Assembly (NCBI GenBank): GCA_025266875.1
Contig: JALLLT010000022.1
Coordinates: 186,001-250,000 of the forward strand
Source: Fennellomyces sp. T-0311
Taxonomy: Eukaryota; Mucoromycota; Mucoromycetes; Mucorales; Lichtheimiaceae
DNA: 64,000 nucleotides
Reading direction: 5' to 3'
How positions within the stretch are numbered: position 1 is the first letter of the stretch; each line of letters opens with the position of its first letter. The notes below the pieces were generated by a model. It did not search any database and was not told the DNA's origin. It saw only the letters and a program-made list of their open reading frames with translations. Positions 11,316-24,800 of the stretch are shown piece by piece. A program made the translations under genes and the position numbers.

Positions 11316-12577
11316 TTACTTTTGGGGGGCGGCGATGGTCAATTCGCCTTCCTTGTACTTGCCCTGGACAATATCGATCCATCCCTTGACCTTTTCGTAC
11401 ACAACGAAAGTGACCGACTGACCAGGAGCAACACGCAAGACACGAGGAGTCAAGCCCTTGTAGAATGCCTTGAAACCTTCCTTCTTGTAAATCTCGGTAG
11501 TGACGACCTTGAAGCGAGTCCAGGCAGAGCCAGTCGAGATGTTGGACTTTTGGATACGGGTCTTAATGGTATCGATGGGAGCGTTGGACAAAGGACCCAT
11601 AGCACCGGAGATACCACCAATAACCAAAGTCTGGTATGATGGAAGCTCACCCTCAATGTTCTGGAGCTTCTTACCCCACTTCTTCATTTCCTGATAGGCG
11701 GTGAAGTTGGCAGCCTGGTTGGTGGCTATAATAAATTGGATGTCAGCGCAACCATGTTCTACTTGCTATGTTTGAGAATACGTTACCTTGTCTCAAAGCG
11801 GTCAAAGCAACACCCTTGTAAAGGGCGCGGAAACCTTCTTCCTTGACAATGGTGTAGGCAGCGTGGGGAGCGTTGCGGTACTTGGGGATATCCATAGGAT
11901 CAGCCATGGAGTTGCGTTGAGCCTAATATAGCAAATTTGTCAGCACATCGAGTTACTCTTTTCCAGGTACCATGGCAAATTTTTTGTTTTTTTTTTTGCA
12001 ACCCTTTTATTACCTGAAGTCTGATCTTGATCAAATCCATAGGCGACACAACCATAACAGCCTCAGTAGTACCGGCAGCAAGACCAGCTATAAGTTCACA
12101 TATCGGTTACTAATTGCTCTCGTTCGCACACGCACACACATCGTTTGTTTGTTGTAACCTACCAAAGAAAATGCCAGTACGGGAGGTGACACCATTCTCA
12201 TCGGCCAACCAGCTCTTGTAAGATTCGAAAGAGGTGAAACGGATGGCCATCTTAGGCACGATACCGGCAATGACGGCACCAAGACCCTTGTACAAAGCCC
12301 AGAAGGACTCGTTCTTTACGATTCTAACACCAACGCCAAAGAAACCGAGACGCTTACCCTATATAAGCAAAACGAAAAGTTATTTTCTTGTTACAGACAC
12401 CGTATCCGGGATTTCGCAACTTACAGCAGCGTTTCTCTGGGCAGTCTTAGCGAGCTGCATTCTGACTTTGATGGTATCGAGGGGATGGCAGGTGCAAGCT
12501 TCCATGAAACCGGCGGAACCACCGGCAATAAGAGTGGTAAGGAAGGGAGTCTTTTGTCCGTTGTTGTTCTTGCTCAT
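11316..12577 (-). CDS. SFC1: Mitochondrial succinate/fumarate carrier
   Basis: Mitochondrial carrier family member of the Sfc1/Acr1 type, exchanging cytosolic succinate for matrix fumarate, needed when acetate or fatty acids feed the glyoxylate cycle. Five exons (12577-12425, 12358-12163, 12087-12014, 11922-11787, 11725-11316) encode 322 residues, the same length as yeast Sfc1. The three carrier signatures are visible: CHPLDTIKVRMQ, SPMDLIKIRLQ and NAPIDTIKTRIQ. Subfamily-specific stretches include YKGLGAVIAGIVPKMAIRF, RQATNQAANFTAY and TPRVLRVAPGQSVTF. Exon 1 ends right after the first signature. Start ATG lies about 78 bp downstream of a TATA-like sequence. The upstream neighbour is divergent. 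Confidence 0.96.
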
Positions 12578-12653
12578 GGTTGAATGGATAGAGAAGGGTG
12601 GATTGAGAAAAGCGTAAAAAAAGGGAGAAAGAAGCGCACAGAAAGGTACGCTC

Positions 12654-12663
12654 CTTATATAAG
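12654..12663 (-). promoter_or_regulatory. TATA-like element of SFC1
   Basis: ccttatataa on the plus strand reads as ttatataagg on the minus strand, about 78 bp upstream of the SFC1 ATG at 12577. Position and sequence fit a TATA box. The 430-bp interval to 13005 also serves the divergent SKT5-like gene and contains CCAAT-like words (ccaatca, about 12751). Confidence 0.5.
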
Positions 12664-13004
12664 ATTGTAAATTTCATATGGCAATGAATCATAGGATATG
12701 TTGACGTTCGAATCACCAAAGGAAGCTCCGCCCTACTGAAGCCCACTTGGCCAATCACGGGGTTGAAAGAAGCTCTTTTTGCGGGGTACGTCGGAACATC
12801 TTCACATGGGATAACGGGCTCTGTACTACTCGAAAACATTGAGCCGCTGCCGCCTAATCGTTTTTTTGTTTGATTCACTCGATGACGACGGAGAATTTGT
12901 GTGTGCTTTACTTTTTTTTTTTCTTTTTCCTTTCAAAGAAATCGCAGCTTTTCGGAAAATTATTATGCACTGATCATCCTTTTTTTTACTTGATATCTTT
13001 CGCG

Positions 13005-14471
13005 ATGAACCATGTAAATATCATCCATCCTCTTTTTCTTCAACCAAAAAATAATCATTGAGATTTGCAGGTAGACAGGCCAATAAGCCATGTCGAGAGG
13101 AGCTCTGCACCAGCGCATCATCTGGATCTACACCGTTTCAGTCTGGATATTGATCAAGCGTTTGAAACAGTCGAATGTCGTCAACGGCGGGATATGGAGC
13201 ACTCCGCTAACCAATGGTTTTATGACGAGTTTTCTGGGATGTACCGTCATAAGGCTCCCCGAGGACATCCACAAAAGTCACCACCATTGTTTCAACAGCG
13301 ATCATCCGTGTTTTGTTCCAGTCCAACGATTAGCAACAGTAGCAGTCCATCATGGCAACGTGTTCCGGCAGCGAATTGGCCGTTGCCTGAAACGGCAGAG
13401 CAGATCTATGCGTGGCGAGACGAGGCACGACGTCAACCGCAATGGATGCTCCGCCTAGCATGTCATCTTATGGATATCCAATTAAGCGATAGTCAACTGC
13501 GACAAGTTGCAGCAAATGAAGCGTATCGGTTATTAAAGCGATTGACGCAGTACCGAGGATCCCATTGCGGTGAAGCACACTATATCCTTGGCAATTATCA
13601 TGGATTTGGCTATTTCCATGGCACGAGGAATGCGGATCAAGCGTACATTATGTATACCCAAGCTTCTAAACAAAATCACGGAGAAGCAACCTATCGAACT
13701 GCGGTATGTCATGAGCGAGGCCTAGGCACGCATCAAGATCCAGCTCGCGCGTTCGCGTTTTATCGGAAAGCGGCACATCTGGGGCACCCAGCAAGCATGT
13801 ACAAACTAGGTATAGTCTTGTTGGAGGGACAATTGGGACAATCCGTACATAAGCGAGAGGCCGTGAGTTGGCTCCAACGTGCCGTAGAAACCAACTCAAT
13901 TCCGCTTGCGCAACACACATTGGCAATGATACAGCTCAATCATCCAGGAAACGATGACACTGGCTTAATTATCGAAGACTACCCATATGCCATTGGACTG
14001 TTGTACGATGCGGCACAACTTGGATTTTGCCCGAGCCAAGTCAAACTGGGGGAGTGTTTCGAGCACGGCCAATTTGTTCATCAAGATATGGATTTGGCGT
14101 TGTATTGGTATACCAAAGCGGCTGAGTCGGGCAGCGCGGAAGCATCTATAGCGCTTTCTGGGATCTACTTTACTGGTTTGGGAGCGCTAGAACAATCGGA
14201 CCGTGAAGCTTATCTATGGGCCCGCAAAGCTGTCACATTGGCTTGGACACAATACCGAAAGCGCGGGGTGGATCGATGGACATTGGCAAAAGCGAATTTT
14301 ATGGTTGGATATTACATTGAACATGGTATTGGAACGGAATCCGTGGATGCGATGAAATGGTACAAAAGGGCTGCGGAATTGGGTCATGCTGCTGCATCCA
14401 AAAGGCTTGCAAGAGAAAAAGCACAGAACAATAATGAGTCCATAGCACCGAATCATTGTGCTGTCATGTAA
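13005..14471 (+). CDS. Skt5/Chs4-like Sel1-repeat chitin synthase activator
   Basis: Sel1-repeat protein of the Skt5/Chs4 type, which in yeast recruits and activates chitin synthase III at the membrane. The main exon 13071-14471 has at least six Sel1/TPR-like units (for example EAHYILGNYHGFGYFHGTRN, GEATYRTAVCHERGLGT, ASMYKLGIVLLEG, PSQVKLGECFEHG, ASIALSGIYFTGLG, ANFMVGYYIEHGIG). It ends in CAVM, a CaaX box predicting prenylation, as in yeast Skt5 (CVIM). That exon has no good ATG until 13193, so I propose a 9-nt first exon 13005-13013 (Met-Asn-His) spliced through a 57-nt intron (gtaaat...tttgcag), giving 469 residues. The long Ser/Pro-rich N-terminus of ascomycete Skt5 is absent. The tiny first exon is inference. 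Confidence 0.85.
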
Positions 14472-14762
14472 ATTTTTATTAATAATAATAGTAATAACCA
14501 TGCTTGCTTGTGTATACCCTCTTCCCCAAAACCCATCTGTTTAACACTTATTTGATGTGGTCATCGGAAATCGTCGGAAGAGTCCGGGGTTGTTAAATTA
14601 GTGTTCGGCTTTTTATCGCTTGTGTACGATCTCTTTTTTGGCTTCAAGTTGTTCCCGACATCAGTTTATCTCCCACGGTAAAAGGCCGTTTCCATGGCAA
14701 TGAATCACGAGGGCATGGAATGCGGTACATTAGTCATTGAATATGCAGCAGTATGATATTAA

Positions 14763-15637
14763 CTAAGAGATGAATTTCCATATGATGTCGGCAAGATAGT
14801 ATGGCGAGTAGCCTTTGCTAGTATCTACAGCATTGACTGTCTGGTTCTTCCCGTTCGCTACGATGGCCCCTGAATCAGATTGAAATTCGGTGTAACCTTG
14901 GCATTGTTTCACTTACTCAACATTGCGGTAGTAAACTTGCCATCCTTTGCAAGCATACGGATTCCCAAATCCCTGTACAAATGTAACCGTAGACTGTGGG
15001 AAAGAATTAAAAAAAATCATGCAATCAGTCGCATGGTGCATTTAAAACGTACTCAATTTCATCCAGTTCAATTTCATCGTCATGGCTCTCCAGTTCGTAC
15101 AGTTCTTGACGTAACCGACGTATCTCGTCTTTTAAATCCTTTGTTTCGTCGACGGTGTCCTTTATACTTTGATCAAGTTGTTCTTTTTCACGAAGCAGCG
15201 TTGCCTCTTGACTTTTTTCGGATTGGGCCTTGATGGCGTCTGCTTCTGCTTGCAGCTGTGCGAACCGGTCTTGTAACTCTAATCGACGTTACTTTTTCGT
15301 ATTCTTTGACGAATCGTGCTTCTTTTTTTATACCTTGGGTAATGGGATCAACGGTATCGTGTGAAATGGTTAATTGCTCTAGCATTCGTTGAGCGGCTGT
15401 AGTCTTTTCATGTACATCCAGATCCATCTTTGAAGATCGGATTGCTTGTGCTTCTGATGCAAGCTGATCAATTAGATCTTGTGTGGTTTCGAAGGTTGGT
15501 TTCCGGGTCATCTCAATCGACGGTGTCATGTTGTGTAAGGTTGCTGAAACAATAACGCGAAAATAGCTGTGATTTTTTGTTGAACACGAAAGCGTACCAG
15601 TCGCGTGATACTCAAATGGATCCATAGCAACCGCCAT
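14763..15637 (-). CDS. SPC24: Kinetochore Ndc80-complex subunit Spc24
   Basis: Spc24 family, the globular-end partner of Spc25 in the Ndc80 complex that couples kinetochores to microtubules. Five exons close exactly: 15637-15598, 15543-15334, 15278-15053, 14993-14917, 14869-14763; 219 residues, the usual length. The middle is a long coiled coil (ELQDRFAQLQAEADAIKAQ through EIRRLRQELYELESHDDEIE). The C-terminal globular domain shows the diagnostic LHLYRDLGIRMLAKDG and ends YYLADIIWKFIS. The frame change at about 15300 is explained by a 55-nt intron from gtataaa to gattag. The start at MAVAMDPFEY is the ATG of the first spliceable exon; a start at MTPSIEM in exon 2 is possible. It is convergent with the SKT5-like gene. 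Confidence 0.88.
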
Positions 15638-15718
15638 GTCAACCACTAGGACAACGACAAACAGAAATTTCAAGAACTTTTTAATATAATAGAAAAAACA
15701 GTATCTAGCAGGCAAAGT

Positions 15719-17590
<1,872 letters not shown>

Positions 17591-17679
17591 TACAAAAGTG
17601 AACTAAAGAGAAACAAGGGGGAGGGGTCGGAAAGTGACATGTGTCTTTATATAGTTTTTGAGCATGCAAGGCAATTATT

Positions 17680-20559
17680 CTATTGGATCTGTCCCCGCAT
17701 GAATCCAAGCATGAGTGGCACCAACGAATTTTGCACAACCAGTTTGATGATCTCGTGCCCGCGTTTGGTAACCACGTTGGGTTTCTTTTTGCTGACTGTG
17801 GATGCCCGATTGGCAGCGGTCTTCTTGTCTTGCATCGCATCGTCCTCGCCATCCAGAAACATCACCATGTCATCCTTTTCATTGCTGGGACTCTGCAGCC
17901 ACAAATGATCGCCGTCCTTGATATCCTTTGCTGGACTACCAATGGTGGTGGTTGCGCTGGCAACATCGATCAAACTGAGTCGACTGTTGGCTGCTTGAAT
18001 GTGATTTCCCCAGAGAGCTGTGGCCGTGGGACGCGCAAGTGCTGCCACATTGGCTGTGCCTTTCTTGAACTCGTCGGCCAACAGAACTTCCTTGAGCACC
18101 TGCAGCCCGACCCGCTGCTCGGATGTGGCGGGTACCGCAGTATTGTTGCTGACAACCGTCGCACCATTGAGATGCACGTAACCGGATAAGGTCTTGAGCC
18201 TGCTGATCCATTCTGCGCGTTCTTGCTCCGTTTCAACGCTAAAGATATATTTCCGCTTGACCATGACTGGCGATTTGGGTTCTTCATCCTCCCGGGGAGT
18301 CTTTGAATCATCCTTGCTTACTGCCGGCATGCGCATATCGACGTGTGAAAATGCAATCTGGAACGTATATCGCATAAACGGCCGCTCAACAACGATGCTC
18401 TTGGTTCTAGGCAGTGTTGGGCTAACGTATCGACTGGCATGCGAACCGGATTTGATAAACATCAAACTGGTGCGACCGAGGGTGTTTCCTGTAACTGTAA
18501 AGGTCTGGATGCAGGAGTGACTAAAGTCCAGTACATTGGGATTGCACACGAGGTCCTGACCCCGTAGTTTAATTTGTAGGCCTGGATCGGGGGCTGCTAT
18601 CGAAATCGTGATCGGCGCGGATGGGACGCCTTTTGTCAAACGTGTGGGGAATCGATGCGGTGTAACCGTGATGATGGTATCCTGTTCAGGTGCATCCCCT
18701 GCTTCCACATCTTTGTCCCATCCAGTTTCCAGTCGTTCTTTCACAATCGAATTGTACATATCGCGCAGAAACTCTACCGGTACGAGCATGTACTGATCAT
18801 AATATCGCCATCGTTCGAGAAACTCGTCAAAATTGGGTAATTCGTTCCCTTTTTGTGCTCGCAATGCTGAAATATAATGCAAAGGCTCGATGGCAACGCT
18901 GCCACGTTCATCCTTTCGATCCACCATGCTTGCCCTTCGCGTCAACCGTTGACGATCCCGCCGTTCCTTGTGTTCACGAGCAGACCAAAACACGTCCAAC
19001 TCGCTGCTTGCGTCATACCAGCATTCGGCATTCAAAAACAGCATGGCAACCACCACCTTGACGACCATATCCTCGTGAAACTTGACAACATTTTGGTTGG
19101 CATCATGCCACTTTTTGGAAAACCGTTCAATGACATATTCGAGCTCTTCCCAATTGCTAGGCAATCTCAGGGTCATCAACAATATCCGCAGAGCTTCGTC
19201 CAATCGAAGGACGACCATGCGGAAACAGTCGAGAAAAGCGTCGTAAATGTCGTTATTTTTCGAATCGGCCAAAAAGTAACCGAGCTGGCGTCGACAAAGA
19301 TCTGGCGTCTTGAACAAAAAGTTGGCAATACTGAGCGGCTCGTTTGCCAAAACTTGCTTTTCGACCAAATAAGCAATGGCTGCGTCTGGATTGGTTTCGA
19401 ATTTGCGCAGTGCCGATGCCAAGAGTGGATGCATTTTGCGTGGTGTTGCAGCTGCCATGGAAACGGATGGTTTCAATTGATCGTCTCGTGATAAATAAAG
19501 TGTCAATTTGCTCAGCTCGACGATATTTTTCACTTGGAAAAGGCTGCTTTCGTTAGGTCGGAATCGGTAGCGAGCTTCTTTTGCACTGTGGTCGCCTACG
19601 ATAATGTTTTCATCCATGATTGGTTTGCAAATGATGAGCAAGTCGTTGAAAAGAAACAGGTAGCGATCTTTGACAGTGTTTGCATTGACGACTTGGAAGA
19701 CGGGAGATTGTAAAAGATGTTGACGGGGTGGCGGACGTTCGAGCCGTGATTTTTTTCCATCGGATGGTTGTTGTATCTGTGGTGGTAATTCTTCTTCTTG
19801 AGGTGGAGTGTAGGTGGTCAACAAGTGTTTGAGTTTGGCAAAAGAAGGACGCAATGGTGAAGGGCCTTCTTCTCTTGGCGGATAAATGGAATTGTAACTT
19901 GCTGGATCACGTAAATCAAACACGCCATCATCATCATCCTCTTCCTCCTCGTCTGACAGTTCGATATCGCTATCCTCTTGACGTTCCTTTGGTTCCTCTG
20001 GTTTGGGCGATTCGGGTACTTGATGCGGTGACATCTTCATCATCATCTCCGGCGACGACGATCGTCCAGTTACCTCTTCCTCTTCCTCTTCCATATCATC
20101 GACGTCGCTCTCGAGTCGATTTTGCCGTTCGCGTTCGTACCGTTGCCACAGCGACCGATAGCGCATTGTACCATTCGAAGATCCTCGTTCGAGCATTGGA
20201 GTATCCATAAAAGAGGACGTGACAAAAGGCGACAGGCCGTAGTAGGCACTCGAGTCAAAGTCGGTTGAACTCACTGACGATGAGTGAGGCCTGCTCTCCC
20301 AGTCAAATGAAGTAAATGAAGAAGGTACTGCATTGCCACGTTCCAGTCGACGTTGAGTGAATGATGTTCCTGGTGAAGAGCCGTGAGACCCGACAGGATG
20401 AGAATCGTCTGTTCCATCGTATGTTTGTCGTTTTGTCAACTGATCAAAAGCTGCCTGAACGTTTTTGTTTTCTGAAACGACAGAACCTTTTCGAGAACTT
20501 TGTCGTAAATGGGCAAGCGGATGAGGACGATGAAGCTGACTTGTGGATGATGGGTCCAT
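17680..20559 (-). CDS. PH-Sec7-PH domain protein, ArfGEF-like
   Basis: Single-exon protein of 959 residues. The N-terminal 280 residues are Ser/Pro-rich with acidic runs (EEEEEVT, DDDDGVFD). Then comes a PH-like segment (about 282-360: FQVVNANTVKDRYLFLFNDL), a Sec7-like helical domain (about 383-536: FETNPDAAIAYLVEKQVL, DIYDAFLDCFRMVVLRLDEA, LRLPSNWEELEYVIERFSKK) and a second PH domain (about 650-795, ending in EQERAEWISRLKTL). Sec7 domains are Arf GTPase exchange factors, but the catalytic glutamate loop (FRLPGE in active members) here reads LRLPSN. Start: the upstream in-frame codon at 20631 is GTG, so the first ATG, MDPSSTSQLH, was chosen. Likely a membrane-recruited scaffold or divergent GEF. 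Confidence 0.85.
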   Translation of the reverse strand: MDPSSTSQLHRPHPLAHLRQSSRKGSVVSENKNVQAAFDQLTKRQTYDGTDDSHPVGSHGSSPGTSFTQRRLERGNAVPSSFTSFDWESRPHSSSVSSTDFDSSAYYGLSPFVTSSFMDTPMLERGSSNGTMRYRSLWQRYERERQNRLESDVDDMEEEEEEVTGRSSSPEMMMKMSPHQVPESPKPEEPKERQEDSDIELSDEEEEDDDDGVFDLRDPASYNSIYPPREEGPSPLRPSFAKLKHLLTTYTPPQEEELPPQIQQPSDGKKSRLERPPPRQHLLQSPVFQVVNANTVKDRYLFLFNDLLIICKPIMDENIIVGDHSAKEARYRFRPNESSLFQVKNIVELSKLTLYLSRDDQLKPSVSMAAATPRKMHPLLASALRKFETNPDAAIAYLVEKQVLANEPLSIANFLFKTPDLCRRQLGYFLADSKNNDIYDAFLDCFRMVVLRLDEALRILLMTLRLPSNWEELEYVIERFSKKWHDANQNVVKFHEDMVVKVVVAMLFLNAECWYDASSELDVFWSAREHKERRDRQRLTRRASMVDRKDERGSVAIEPLHYISALRAQKGNELPNFDEFLERWRYYDQYMLVPVEFLRDMYNSIVKERLETGWDKDVEAGDAPEQDTIITVTPHRFPTRLTKGVPSAPITISIAAPDPGLQIKLRGQDLVCNPNVLDFSHSCIQTFTVTGNTLGRTSLMFIKSGSHASRYVSPTLPRTKSIVVERPFMRYTFQIAFSHVDMRMPAVSKDDSKTPREDEEPKSPVMVKRKYIFSVETEQERAEWISRLKTLSGYVHLNGATVVSNNTAVPATSEQRVGLQVLKEVLLADEFKKGTANVAALARPTATALWGNHIQAANSRLSLIDVASATTTIGSPAKDIKDGDHLWLQSPSNEKDDMVMFLDGEDDAMQDKKTAANRASTVSKKKPNVVTKRGHEIIKLVVQNSLVPLMLGFMRGQIQ

Positions 20560-20758
20560 TGGCGATGTATATGTATTGTTTGAAAAGCCAAAAGGTGCAA
20601 TTTGTATCCTGACAGCTGCTGCATGATGCACGTCACGGCTCTCTCGCTTTACTACTCGGAAAGTTTACAACGTCGAGCACACATCCTTTTCTTTTTGGCA
20701 AAAATGATCGATAGAATAGCAATTCTGTTGCTTTTTTTTCCGGTTCAATTACTTTTCG

Positions 20759-21114
20759 ATGCCATCCATCACCGTGAATTCGAGTGAGCAAAAGGTGCTT
20801 TCTACTTCTCCCAGCTCCGATAATGAGGTATTAATATGGTGTTTCATGCAAAAGCCTAGAAAAGACTAAATGCTTTCCACAAGCCCAAAGAATCCAAGAC
20901 TACCTTTCGAGATATTGCCGAGGAAATCGTTGCCAAGGAGAGACTGAAGGCTTGGAAAAAGAAGAAGCAGCCGGGTCGACGATCGCATACGGTTGCACTC
21001 GTAGGCGCCATTATGGAGTATTTGGCAAGAAGACGCCAGCGTCGACACCATCAACCGCTGCATGACGACAGAGACTCTGTAACAGCAGCTGAGTCCTTGT
21101 CACTCCTCGATTGA
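20759..21114 (+). CDS. Small basic orphan protein, two exons
   Basis: Two exons, 20759-20827 and 20884-21114, join in phase 0 across a 56-nt intron (gtatta...cacaag) and give a 99-residue protein. The first exon is Ser-rich (MPSITVNSSEQKVLSTSPSS). The second has an amphipathic, highly basic centre (DIAEEIVAKERLKAWKKKKQ, PGRRSHTVALVGAIMEYLAR, RRQRRHH) and an acidic end (DDRDSVTAAESLSLLD). No family recognised. Codon use resembles its neighbours. It lies between the Sec7-like gene (divergent, 200 bp) and the ThrE-like gene (same strand, 83 bp). Each exon is too short to show as a long ORF. Function unknown. Confidence 0.7.
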
Positions 21115-21197
21115 TCTATGTATAAATGCATTATGATGTAAATTTCCAGCAGTCATCCGCTCTTTTTTTCCCTTTTCCTCTTTGATTGATAATAAAA

Positions 21198-23597
21198 ATG
21201 GAAGACCGAAGAACAGCTGCTAATGGTAGCCATCCGCCTACTCATATACGTCACGGAGAAGCAGCAGCTAATCCGTCGCATGGATCAAGGACACTCACAG
21301 TCGATCCAGCTCAAGAGCAACATGACGATAATGCATCCGACGACGAAATTGGCGTGTTGAGATTGCGAGGCGATATGTCCGCAAGACGTCCCCGGGCCAT
21401 CCAGTGGGACGAAAGTGTGGTTGACAACGAACATATGAATAAGAAAAAATCAAAAAGTAAGGGAGAAATGGTCATTTTTCGAACAAATAACTCATAGAAA
21501 AAAAAACACAAAAAGTCTGTTGCATCTACCATAAACCTCATGCAGTGGGAGAGTCATCGGAATCCGAAAGCGACAGTAGCGATAGCAGCAGCAGTGATAG
21601 CGACAGCAGTGGTCATGGTGATAGCTGCGGACATCGGCATAGTAACAGGAAAAAAAAGAAGCGCAATCCGCGAGCAGAAAGCCCTAATGCTTACGAACGT
21701 CAACCTAATTACAACAAAGGTATATATCAGTCCATGATCTGTCTTTTAATTTGCTAAAGATGTGGTGCATGTATTAGATCGACTACGAAAGTAACAAAGG
21801 AATGTTGATAAATAGACTGCCTATTCTTTGGTTGGATATCGGATAATATACTTGTTTTTTTCTTCTTTTTTTTCTCACAAACTATACATGCAAAATTCAG
21901 ACAAGGATCCAACGACAACGTCAAAGATTTGGCCGGATCTTTTGCACTATGGGCTACAAACCAAGAGGAAAAAAAAGAACACTCGTTCAAAATCCATGTT
22001 TGAATGGGTTTATGGCAGTAAAACTGACCACCAATGCATCGAGATACCTGACGACATTGTCGAACACGAATACTATCCTCTCGGATCTATGATATCCAGC
22101 TCAATGAGCATAACAAGCACAATCACTACAGAAAATCAATGCCATGTGCAAACGTTCCTTGTCAAATTTGCAAAAGCTCTTGTTGCCACTGGCGCACCAT
22201 CGCATCGTCTGGAACACTGTGTACACCTATTGATGGAGAAACTCAACCTCAAAGCCCAAGTTGGTTATATTCCAGGATATCTTATCGTTTCCTTTGGCGA
22301 TCCAGGTATATAGACAAAAGTTTTATATGATCACGTACGTAAAAAAAAAGGCTGATGAACCTAAGATATACAACAGAAAGTCTTGGATCCGCTGCCCAGC
22401 TTGTCACCATCTGTGCTGGGCTTGATTTAGATCGATTTTGCAAGATTTATCGCTTATTTGAATCAGTGCTTTGTGATGAAATGTCAGTCAAGGAAGCTAC
22501 AAAGGCGTTGGACCATATTACCCAGGGGCCGCATTTGTACCCTTGGTGGTTGACATGGATCGGATATGGCTTGGCGTCGAGTGCAAGCATGCCGCTTTTT
22601 TTCAATGGAGGTGCTGTGGATATGGCGTTCGGATTTTGGTGGGGTGTGATTATTGCAGGTGGCGTGGTGCACCTTTCCTCCAAAGTGACACGATTCGCAA
22701 GTATATTTGACGTCGTCATGAGCTCGCTTGTCGGCTTTCTATCCGCTGTTGTGGCATCACGGCTATCGGTGACATGCTTTTACGCACTTTCTCTCGGTGG
22801 TGTTGTCTCTCTGTTACCCGGTTATGCCACACTGATCAGTGTATTGGAAATCGCCAGTGGTAAGTTTGTTTGTTTTCGAGTTTATTCATTAATTCACGCA
22901 AAAACTAGGAGCTGTTGCTTCGGGTACATTGAAACTGACAACCACTCTCATCTATTCGTTATTGATCGGATTTGGCCTTGCCATTGGTGCCAGCGCACAC
23001 CAACTCATCTTTCCATCATTGGCACTCGTCTCGTCTGACGAAGTATGCGAACGCAACCTATCGCAATTCTTTGATATCCTCCTCGTACCATTATTTGCAG
23101 CTGGTCAATTGATTCTACTACGCGCACGATGGCAGAAATACCCGATCATGTTGATGTTGGCGGTACTTTCGCACATGCTCCATCGGCTTTGCATGAGTCA
23201 TTTCGTGGTGTATCCGCACGTTGGCACAGTACTTGCATCATTAGCAGTAGCTGTCGCATCCAACCTGTACGCAAGATTGACACCAACGGTCGGGTTTGTG
23301 GATATGATGATGGGACTCTTATTTCTGGTACCCGGGTCAGTTGGAGTCTCGTCCACACTGGACACATTCGGTCAAGCTTTGGCTACAACCAATCCAATGA
23401 CGGAGATGTCAATCATTTTGAACGCAGGTCAACAGGGGCTCATTTTTTCATCTCACATGTTGGTTATTGCTGTATCGGTTTCGGTCGGATTGGTTTTGGC
23501 GGCAGCGTTATTGTTTCCAGTACGTAAATTGCTTGATTGTAAACGAAAAAAGTCGCCCTATCATTCCAGAGATTGGGTAGGTGAAATCACTTTCTAA
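21198..23597 (+). CDS. ThrE/Prm10-like multipass transporter
   Basis: Member of the threonine/serine exporter (ThrE, DUF1212) plus DUF3815 family, which includes yeast Prm10. Five exons (21198-21456, 21546-21719, 21901-22305, 22377-22859, 22909-23597) join exactly to 669 residues. The N-terminal 230 residues are cytosolic, with an acidic/Ser patch (SSESESDSSDSSSSDSDSS) and a Lys run. The ThrE core begins at FAKALVATGAPSHRLEHCVH and contains GYIPGYLIVSFGDP and PWWLTWIGYGLASSASMPLF. About ten hydrophobic segments follow, including GGVVSLLPGYATLISVLEIA and the second-half motif LVPGSVGVSSTLDTFGQAL. Substrate is unproven in fungi. AATAAA lies just downstream (about 23654). Confidence 0.9.
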
Positions 23598-24800
23598 AAA
23601 ATTGTATATCTGTAAAAGTTGTCTTTCTTTATATTTGCTTTGGGTGTAATTGGCAATAAAGTTGTTTATATTTTCCGTTTCCTTATTCACATGATGTGCA
23701 GGTTGTAATTAAGGACACGTTCGAGATTGCGTATGTTTCTGCACAGCCTTGATGAATACAGATTAGCATCAGTCATAAATAAGGTACATGCACATACGCA
23801 CACACACACACCAGCATACAAGGATTTGTGCTGAGGTCTATTAAGTTACTCAGTCCTCCTTTCTACCTAAAAAAAAGCTTGCAAAGGAGGTTTTCTAGAC
23901 GTACTCAATAAGCTTCGAAAGATGTATGCCAGAAGCAAGAGGCGTAAAGTATTGTACTTCTTTGGATTTCAGCCTATGAAGGGAAATATGGATACACAAC
24001 CTATTTAAATGTACATCTGCGGAAGAGCAGTAGATATTCTGGGGAGAACACATGAAGTTCATGTGTGTTCGAATAGGATATCCAACTTGGTAACTGTCGT
24101 CTGCAATATGTCTGCCATAGCTGCTTTCCAAAAAACTAGTTAGTGACCCACTGATACTTAAAGGGGTGCACCAGTCAAGATTGCACTGATGCGCTTTCAG
24201 CAGAAACCATAAAACCCCTGAAAATATTTACAGTAAAGGCTGTATATACAGTAAAAACTTCAGCGATGGCGAAGATGTACGATGGTATTGAGAGCGGTAT
24301 ATTTCCATTTCAAGATACATGGGAGATATTTCGCACAGCTTTTCAGTTTAGATATCGTTTCTGGGCAGAGGAGATACATGTATTTCTTAAGCTGCAATTA
24401 TTCGTTTACACTTACTGCCTTTTCAAAATCAAATGACAATTTATTTGCATAACCAGTATCATGAAAAATATGATGCATTATCAAAGTTACTTTTGAACGA
24501 AGGTCAAGTCTCATTGATCTACCTTAAATAAGGTAAACCCTTTTGAAGGTCGCTATTTTCTTGCTATGGCCCGAATTCGCTACGAGATCACTGGCAGTAC
24601 GTACATATTCCATAAGAATTGCAACCAGTACATTCTTTTAATGCAGGAATGCAACATCGTCCCATTTCCTTGATCCTGTTACTTTAATCCTGCGACAATA
24701 GTAGGCATTGTGAGTCACTCCCCAATATATTCATCTTGCTGATGTATATCAAGGTTGTCATTTGCGCTTAAGAAAATACATTCACGATAAGTAAGGATTA
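23598..24800. other. AT-rich, no supported gene
   Basis: Downstream of the ThrE-like gene. Holds a short CA-dinucleotide run (about 23793-23812). Between there and 24800 no ORF has protein-like composition. Confidence 0.5.
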
